Source: Gemmatimonadota bacterium (GTDB lineage Bacteria > Gemmatimonadota > Gemmatimonadetes > Longimicrobiales > Gaopeijiaceae). From it: DNA of 64,000 bases. The first letter of the stretch is position 1. Each line of letters starts with the position of its first letter. Where the stretch lies: the NCBI GenBank assembly GCA_022823225.1, contig JAJDXM010000073.1:1-64000 (forward strand), written 5' to 3'. Under the pieces are notes generated by a model. That model was not told the origin of the DNA. It worked only from the letters and a program-made list of their open reading frames with translations, and searched no databases. Both the position numbers and the translations under genes were made by a program. Below, piece by piece: positions 59,583 to 64,000 of this stretch.

Positions 59583-60749
59583 ATGATCACCAGACGCAAC
59601 AAGAAACCGATCCAGAGAGACCTTGCCCGCTTTCCCTCGGTCGTCCTGCTCGGACCGCGGCAGGTGGGCAAGACGACCCTCGCCCGCGAGGTCGCCAGCG
59701 AGGTTCCCGGCGCCCTGTACCTGGACCTGGAGGATCCCACCGTCGTGGACCGGCTATCGGATGCCGGCAGCTATCTCGATCTGCATCGCCACAGGCTGGT
59801 CATCCTCGACGAGGTCCAGCGGATGCCGGACCTCTTTCGTGTCCTTCGCGGGCGGATCGACGCGCGCCGCCGGGAGGGGCGCAGGAGTGGACACTTCCTC
59901 ATCCTGGGATCCGCATCGGGGGCGCTGCTGCGTCAGTCCGCCGAGTCCCTGGCGGGACGGGTCGCCTACCACGAACTGCCGGGTCTCGATGCGCTCGAGG
60001 TGGGCCGGGATCCGAACCGGTCGTGGGTCCGCGGCGGGTTTCCGGACAGCATCACGGCGGCCACCGACGACATCAGCCTCCGCTGGCGCGCCAGCTTCAT
60101 CCGCACGTACCTGGAGCGCGACCTTCCCCAGGCGGGTCTGCGGGCTCCCGCCGAGACCCTGCGCCGGCTCTGGACGATGCTGTCGCATTGGCAGGGGGCG
60201 CCATTCAACGCCACGACGCTGGCCGGCAGCCTGGGGGTTTCGGTGCGGTCCGTGAACCGCTACGTGGACACGCTGGTCGACCTCATGCTGGTTCGCAGGA
60301 TACAGCCCTACCATGCGAACGTGGGCAAGCGGCTCATCAAGTCCCCGAAACTCCATGTGCGGGACAGCGGCCTGGTTCACGCGCTGCTCAACATCAAGTC
60401 CCTCGACGACCTGCTCGGACACCCCGTGGCAGGAGCCAGCTGGGAGGGCTACGCCGTCGAGAATCTCATCGGCGCCGCGCCGCGGGGCACCGATGCGTTC
60501 TTCTACAGGACCCGCGCCGGGGCGGAGATCGACCTGCTTCTCATGCTTCCCGGGCAGGAGCCATGGGCCATCAAGGTGAAGCGGTCGTCCGCCCCCAGGG
60601 TTCCGCGGGGCTTCCGGATTGCGGCCGCCGATGTCCAGGCTGCCCGCAATTTCATCGTCTATCCGGGCGAGGAGACCTATCCGCTCGGCGACGGGATCAC
60701 CGCCACGCCCCTGCCCGCCCTGATGCGCCGATTGGTGGATGCGCGGTAG
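59583..60749 (+). CDS. AAA ATPase with DUF4143 domain
   Basis: 388 residues. The AAA_14 Walker A GPRQVGKTT (24-32), Walker B LVILDEVQRMPDLF near 71-84, and the DUF4143 region with YLERDLPQAGLR and ASWEGYAVENLI. The usual C-terminal E-x-K motif of this family (EIKxS) is altered: it reads PWAIKVKRSS. Such proteins are common accessory genes, often near phage-defence loci, without settled function. ATG 59583 is chosen for domain length. Confidence 0.85.
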   Translation: MITRRNKKPIQRDLARFPSVVLLGPRQVGKTTLAREVASEVPGALYLDLEDPTVVDRLSDAGSYLDLHRHRLVILDEVQRMPDLFRVLRGRIDARRREGRRSGHFLILGSASGALLRQSAESLAGRVAYHELPGLDALEVGRDPNRSWVRGGFPDSITAATDDISLRWRASFIRTYLERDLPQAGLRAPAETLRRLWTMLSHWQGAPFNATTLAGSLGVSVRSVNRYVDTLVDLMLVRRIQPYHANVGKRLIKSPKLHVRDSGLVHALLNIKSLDDLLGHPVAGASWEGYAVENLIGAAPRGTDAFFYRTRAGAEIDLLLMLPGQEPWAIKVKRSSAPRVPRGFRIAAADVQAARNFIVYPGEETYPLGDGITATPLPALMRRLVDAR

Positions 60750-60760
60750 GAAGGCCGTCC

Positions 60761-60789
60761 TTGCGCCGTGGTTGGCGAATTACTACTAT
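60761..60789 (+). promoter_or_regulatory. Candidate promoter upstream of truncated propeller gene
   Basis: TTGCGC (60761-60766), 17-bp spacer, TACTAT (60784-60789), in a locally AT-rich stretch about 100 bp ahead of the start codon. Confidence 0.4.
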
Positions 60790-60891
60790 AGTTTTCGTAG
60801 ATTCACCCGGGCGGAGCGTGCCGCGGCACCGCAATGGACATGCCTCGATGGCCGTCCGACGCGCCAGCCCGCCAATGCCGAGGAGCCAGGA

Positions 60892-61572
60892 ATGTCCGGT
60901 ACGCGCCCCGCCAGACTTCACGTCCACGGACTGCTGGCTTTGGCGATCGCCGGCTGCGAAGCCGCGCCGGACCCCGAATCGGCGCCGGACGCCGAGGCCG
61001 CTCCGGCAAGCCTGACACGAGACAGCGCCGGAATCCTCGTCATCGAGAATGCCCGGCCAGCCCCCGGTTCCGACATCGGCTGGCAGGTCAATGCCGCGCC
61101 CCTCGTCTCGATCGGGACCGTCGAGGGAGGCGACGACTTCCAGCTTCACCGGGTGGACGACGCGCTCAGGCTGCCGGACGGGAGGATCGTCGTCGCCAAC
61201 GCCGGCTCCCATCAGCTGCTTGTCTTCGACTCGGCCGGAAACCACCTCGAGGCCTGGGGACAGCGGGGACAGGGACCGGGGGATTTCGGGGGCTCCTGGG
61301 GGAGCGACGGCCTGGTCACCAATCTGTTCTGGATCGAGCACTGGCCGGGCGACTCGCTGGCGGTGTGCCACGGCGACGGCCAGACCTTCAACAACGTCTT
61401 TTCCGTTTGGGACCTCCGCGGGAACCATGGCCGTATGCTGCACCTGGCCCGTGACAGCGAGGTCTCAACTTGCCGCGACGCAATCCCGGGAGGCCCCATA
61501 CTGGCCAGCAGACGGATCGATGACCGCCCAGCGGATTGTAGGCAGCCAGAATCACGGCAGAAGATCGTCTAA
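60892..61572 (+). pseudogene. Truncated 6-bladed beta-propeller lipoprotein
   Basis: 226 residues, roughly half to two-thirds the length of the other propellers here (about 360-420). A signal ends in AIAGC (lipobox-like). One clear blade pair (RLPDGRIVVANAGSHQLLVFDSAGNHLEAWGQRGQGPGDFGG) is followed by a diverging C-terminus and TAA at 61570. Either a short member or a decayed gene. AGGAG lies 6 bases before the ATG. Confidence 0.6.
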
Positions 61573-61725
61573 CTGTATACGGGACTGCACGATCTGCGCT
61601 TTCTGCCGTTGTACCGGACCCTGCTGGACCGTGCCATGAAACCGGGAATCCCGGACCTGATTGGCGGGATTTCCTCCGGTCATTCGTGATGGCACATCGG
61701 TGTCCTTCGCAGTGCTTCCAATCAT
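61573..61725 (+). other. In-frame continuation after the propeller stop, no assigned gene
   Basis: Directly after TAA 61570-61572 the same frame is open for 39 codons (LYTGLHDLRFLPLYRTLLDR and onward) to TGA. The stretch does not resemble a propeller blade and is not recognised; it could be remnant of another gene. The rest of the 153-bp gap to the convergent autotransporter holds nothing identifiable. Confidence 0.35.
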
Positions 61726-64000
61726 TCAAAAGGTGAAGTCGAACGCAAGCCTGAGTCCGAGGTCGGGTTGTTGACCGGGCATTTGGCTGCGCGAGCCCTC
61801 GAAGCCGAGTCTGAGTGTCTGGCCGACCCGGTATCCCGCGCCGAGCGACCATGCCCGGTTCCCGCCGTGGGCGGAAAGCCGGGTATAGCTGTCGAGCGCG
61901 CCTCCGCCCGCGGGCTTCTTGAGCGCGTATCCGGCCTCGGCGTCGAGACGCCATTGTCCGTGTGCGCCGGTCGGCATGTGCCGGAACGCGTGGCCGTCCA
62001 TGAGCCCGTGGACGCCGCTTCGGTCGTGGCCCTGGCTGGGGCTGACCGCGAGGCGGAACCCTTCGCCCCGTGTGCCGGGATCGAACGCGAGCCGCAGCGC
62101 GGCGCCCCATTCGCGGTGTCGGCCGGATCCGAGCGCGAGCCTTCCCCGGAGGTCGAGGTCGAGCCCGCGACCGGCATAGCCGACCGAGGCGCCGGTCTCG
62201 GCTCCGCCGCCGGTGTCGGCGTCGCCGCCGTCGTATCGGGCTCCGGCCTCGGTGGCGAGCTTGAGTCCTCCGGTTGTCCATGACGCTTCGATCAGTGCGC
62301 GTGCGCGCGAGGCCGTGCCCTCGCGCCGGTCGTCATCGTCGCGCATGCCGACGGCGAACGCATCGCCCTTGAGCGCGAGCCCGAACGCGCCCCGTTGCGC
62401 GAGCGGCGCGTTGACGCCGCCGGAGAGCATCCGGAGCGACGCGTCGCCGGTGTCTCGCCGGTGGTCTTCGTCGCCGACCTCTCCGCTGCCGTATCCGGCC
62501 ATGGCCCAGAGTCCGATCCCGGGGGATGGCTGGACGAACAGGTAGGGATGCACGCTGTTCATGACGTGTCCGATCGAGCCATCGACGGACCGGTGGCCGT
62601 AGTCGAGGTCGCCGTCGCTGCGCATGAGCGACACTCCGAGCAGCGCGGACGAACCGATGCGGGCATCGGCGCCGACGGTGAGCGCGCGCAGGCCGCCGTC
62701 GTACTCGACGCCCGGCTCGCCGCGGAACGATTGGGCGGAGCCTTCGGCCCAGAGTCCGAACCGGGGCATCTCCTGCGCGGACTGCGGCCCGAGGGAGGTG
62801 GCGAACGAGACGCTCGGCAGCAGGCGCTGGGCCGCCTCGCGCCCCGAGGGCAGTTCGGGCGCCCCGGAGCGTCGTCCGATCTCGGCGGCCGAGGACGGGT
62901 TGAACGAAACGCCGGCGAGCGAGGCGAGCGTTCCCGCGGCGCGGCCCGCCCAACCGGAAGGCGATCCGGACGCGGCGGAGCCGCCCGACGAGGGCCGCAT
63001 GACGGCATCGATGCGCGCGCCGACGGCCTGTCGCGCGCCCTCGGCCACGGCGCGCCCGAATACCGCGAGACCGACATCAAACGCCTCGTCCCGGAGCGCG
63101 CCGTCGTCGCGCGCCGCGATCCGGACCGTGGCGGAGGCGACCGTGCCCGCGTTCACGGCCTCCGGCAGAGCTCCGAACCCGAGCGCCAAGAGGCCGGACG
63201 GGGCCTCGACCGGGATGTCGAGCGTGAACGCCGCGAGCGAGTCGCCGGGCAGGAAGACGACCGGCTGCGGTGCGACGGGAGTGGTCATCCCCGGGTCCAT
63301 GACCGCCGTGAGAGGTACCGCCACCCGCCGGTCGGCCGCGGGGCTGATCCGCAGCGTGACTTCCGTCCCCCGCGCTCCCGCCGTTGCCGTGTACGCCGCT
63401 GAGGCAAACTCGACTTCGAGTTCGGCGGGCGCGCCGTTGTCGACCACCGCGGCGGCGGCCCTGTCGCCCGCAACCGCCGCGACGACGACTCTCGTGGTCG
63501 CCGGGACGCCCACGGCCACGCCGTCGGGCAGATCGCCGAACCGGACCTCGACGGTGTCGGACGCCGAGAGCCCCGCCGTGCCGACCGTGACGTTTGCCGA
63601 GCCCGCTCCGGGCTGGAACGTGGCTGTGTGCTTCGAGTCGCCCGCAACGACCTCGACGGAGAGCGCCGCCGAGCCCGCGGGAGACAGAAGCACCGAGACA
63701 TCGACCGAGGCGCCCTGGGCGACGGTGTAGACGTCCGCGCCGAACGAGACCACCGGCGTGTCGGCTCCGACGACCGCCACCGCCGCGCTTTCGGCCCGCT
63801 TGCCGGGTCCGTGGCCGTCGGTGTAGGTGAACACGGCGCGCAGGTGCTTGCCCGCGTCGGCCGCTACCGGCGTGTGGAACCGCGTCCTCGCGCCCGCGAT
63901 GTTCGTCCACGACGCGCCGCCGTCGCCCGAGCGCTGCCAGCGCCGCGTCTTGCCCGCCTCCTTCGATCCGTCCTGGTCCATGAGCGTCGCGGCCAGCTGC
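61726..64000 (-). CDS. Autotransporter-like protein, C-terminal part (5' end beyond window)
   Basis: At least 757 residues; the start is outside the right edge and the frame stays open to position 64000. The N-terminal visible part has Calx-beta-like sandwich modules (VSFGADVYTVAQGASVDVSVLLSPA; EVEFASAAYTATAGARGTEVTLRISPAADRRVAVPL). The last ~280 residues form a predicted outer-membrane beta-barrel with alternating pattern and terminal Phe (LRLAFDFTF), as in type V autotransporters. A surface or secreted passenger is inferred. Confidence 0.8.
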   Translation of the reverse strand, partial: QLAATLMDQDGSKEAGKTRRWQRSGDGGASWTNIAGARTRFHTPVAADAGKHLRAVFTYTDGHGPGKRAESAAVAVVGADTPVVSFGADVYTVAQGASVDVSVLLSPAGSAALSVEVVAGDSKHTATFQPGAGSANVTVGTAGLSASDTVEVRFGDLPDGVAVGVPATTRVVVAAVAGDRAAAAVVDNGAPAELEVEFASAAYTATAGARGTEVTLRISPAADRRVAVPLTAVMDPGMTTPVAPQPVVFLPGDSLAAFTLDIPVEAPSGLLALGFGALPEAVNAGTVASATVRIAARDDGALRDEAFDVGLAVFGRAVAEGARQAVGARIDAVMRPSSGGSAASGSPSGWAGRAAGTLASLAGVSFNPSSAAEIGRRSGAPELPSGREAAQRLLPSVSFATSLGPQSAQEMPRFGLWAEGSAQSFRGEPGVEYDGGLRALTVGADARIGSSALLGVSLMRSDGDLDYGHRSVDGSIGHVMNSVHPYLFVQPSPGIGLWAMAGYGSGEVGDEDHRRDTGDASLRMLSGGVNAPLAQRGAFGLALKGDAFAVGMRDDDDRREGTASRARALIEASWTTGGLKLATEAGARYDGGDADTGGGAETGASVGYAGRGLDLDLRGRLALGSGRHREWGAALRLAFDPGTRGEGFRLAVSPSQGHDRSGVHGLMDGHAFRHMPTGAHGQWRLDAEAGYALKKPAGGGALDSYTRLSAHGGNRAWSLGAGYRVGQTLRLGFEGSRSQMPGQQPDLGLRLAFDFTF

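Noticed and set aside
61573-61690. Open stretch after the propeller as a transposase remnant
   Set aside because: The 39 residues show no transposase motif that I can recognise, and there are no inverted repeats around it.
1-64000. tRNA, rRNA or riboswitch genes
   Set aside because: Nothing with the required conserved positions was noticed by eye; almost all space is coding. A covariance-model scan would be the decisive test.

Overview
The window is about 64 kb of uniformly high-GC, gene-dense bacterial chromosome. No rRNA, tRNA, CRISPR array or intact insertion sequence was recognised. A Gemmatimonadota (or closely similar) affiliation is inferred from several 6-bladed beta-propeller secreted proteins, carboxypeptidase-regulatory and spondin-like lipoproteins, two cytochrome c/copper-monooxygenase-like fusions, a MutS-like membrane ATPase, GTG/TTG starts and dense ATGA/GTGA gene overlaps. 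The assignment rests on gene content only.

Layout. 1-3.2 kb (minus): CO-dehydrogenase-type genes coxE, coxG, coxM and coxS, running off the left edge. 3.2-7.2 kb (plus): spondin-domain lipoprotein, then a Fic-like/Uma2 pair. 7.3-9.9 kb (minus): TetR regulator and a redoxin-cytochrome c-copper oxygenase fusion. 10-12 kb (minus): AAA ATPase plus a small PD-(D/E)XK-like protein, a candidate defence pair. 12.2-15.6 kb (minus): frdABCD/sdh. 15.7-21.9 kb (minus): tightly overlapping operon ending with MocA, XdhC-YHS and MoxR, the accessory set expected for a molybdenum CO dehydrogenase. 22-24 kb (plus): cupin, branched-chain aminotransferase, lipoprotein. 24.1-25.5 kb (minus): exported M20 amidohydrolase, then a methyltransferase (plus). 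26.2-35.7 kb (minus): heterotetrameric sarcosine oxidase (soxB, soxD, soxA, soxG), a second FAD amine oxidase and two propellers. 35.9-39.3 kb (plus): HTTM membrane protein and asparagine synthetase. 39.4-42.8 kb: AbiEii-type toxin-antitoxin pair, a propeller and a lipoprotein whose leader copies the antitoxin start. 42.8-46.7 kb: second cytochrome c/copper oxygenase locus and a TPR lipoprotein. 46.7-51.2 kb: NCS2 permease with a C-terminal extension, M28 peptidase, leucine-type dehydrogenase. 51.2-53.5 kb (minus): P450, ferredoxin and panB in an overlapping operon. 53.5-59.5 kb (plus): MutS-like ATPase, sugar nucleotidyltransferase, sodium:solute symporter and galactokinase-type kinase, which together look like a sugar uptake and activation route. 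59.6-64 kb: DUF4143 ATPase, a truncated propeller and the C-terminal part of an autotransporter-like protein.

The most unusual signal is structural. At three loci a very short ORF sits directly before a gene, ends in an ATGA overlap with that gene's start, and begins in sequence that duplicates a start region: before frdC, before the NCS2 permease and before the 41.7 kb lipoprotein. Other second-look items are the AAA/nuclease pair whose second gene has no ordinary start codon, an 18-bp TGTAA/TTACA palindrome in the first codons of two unrelated exported-protein genes, and a TetR operator covering its own ribosome binding site.
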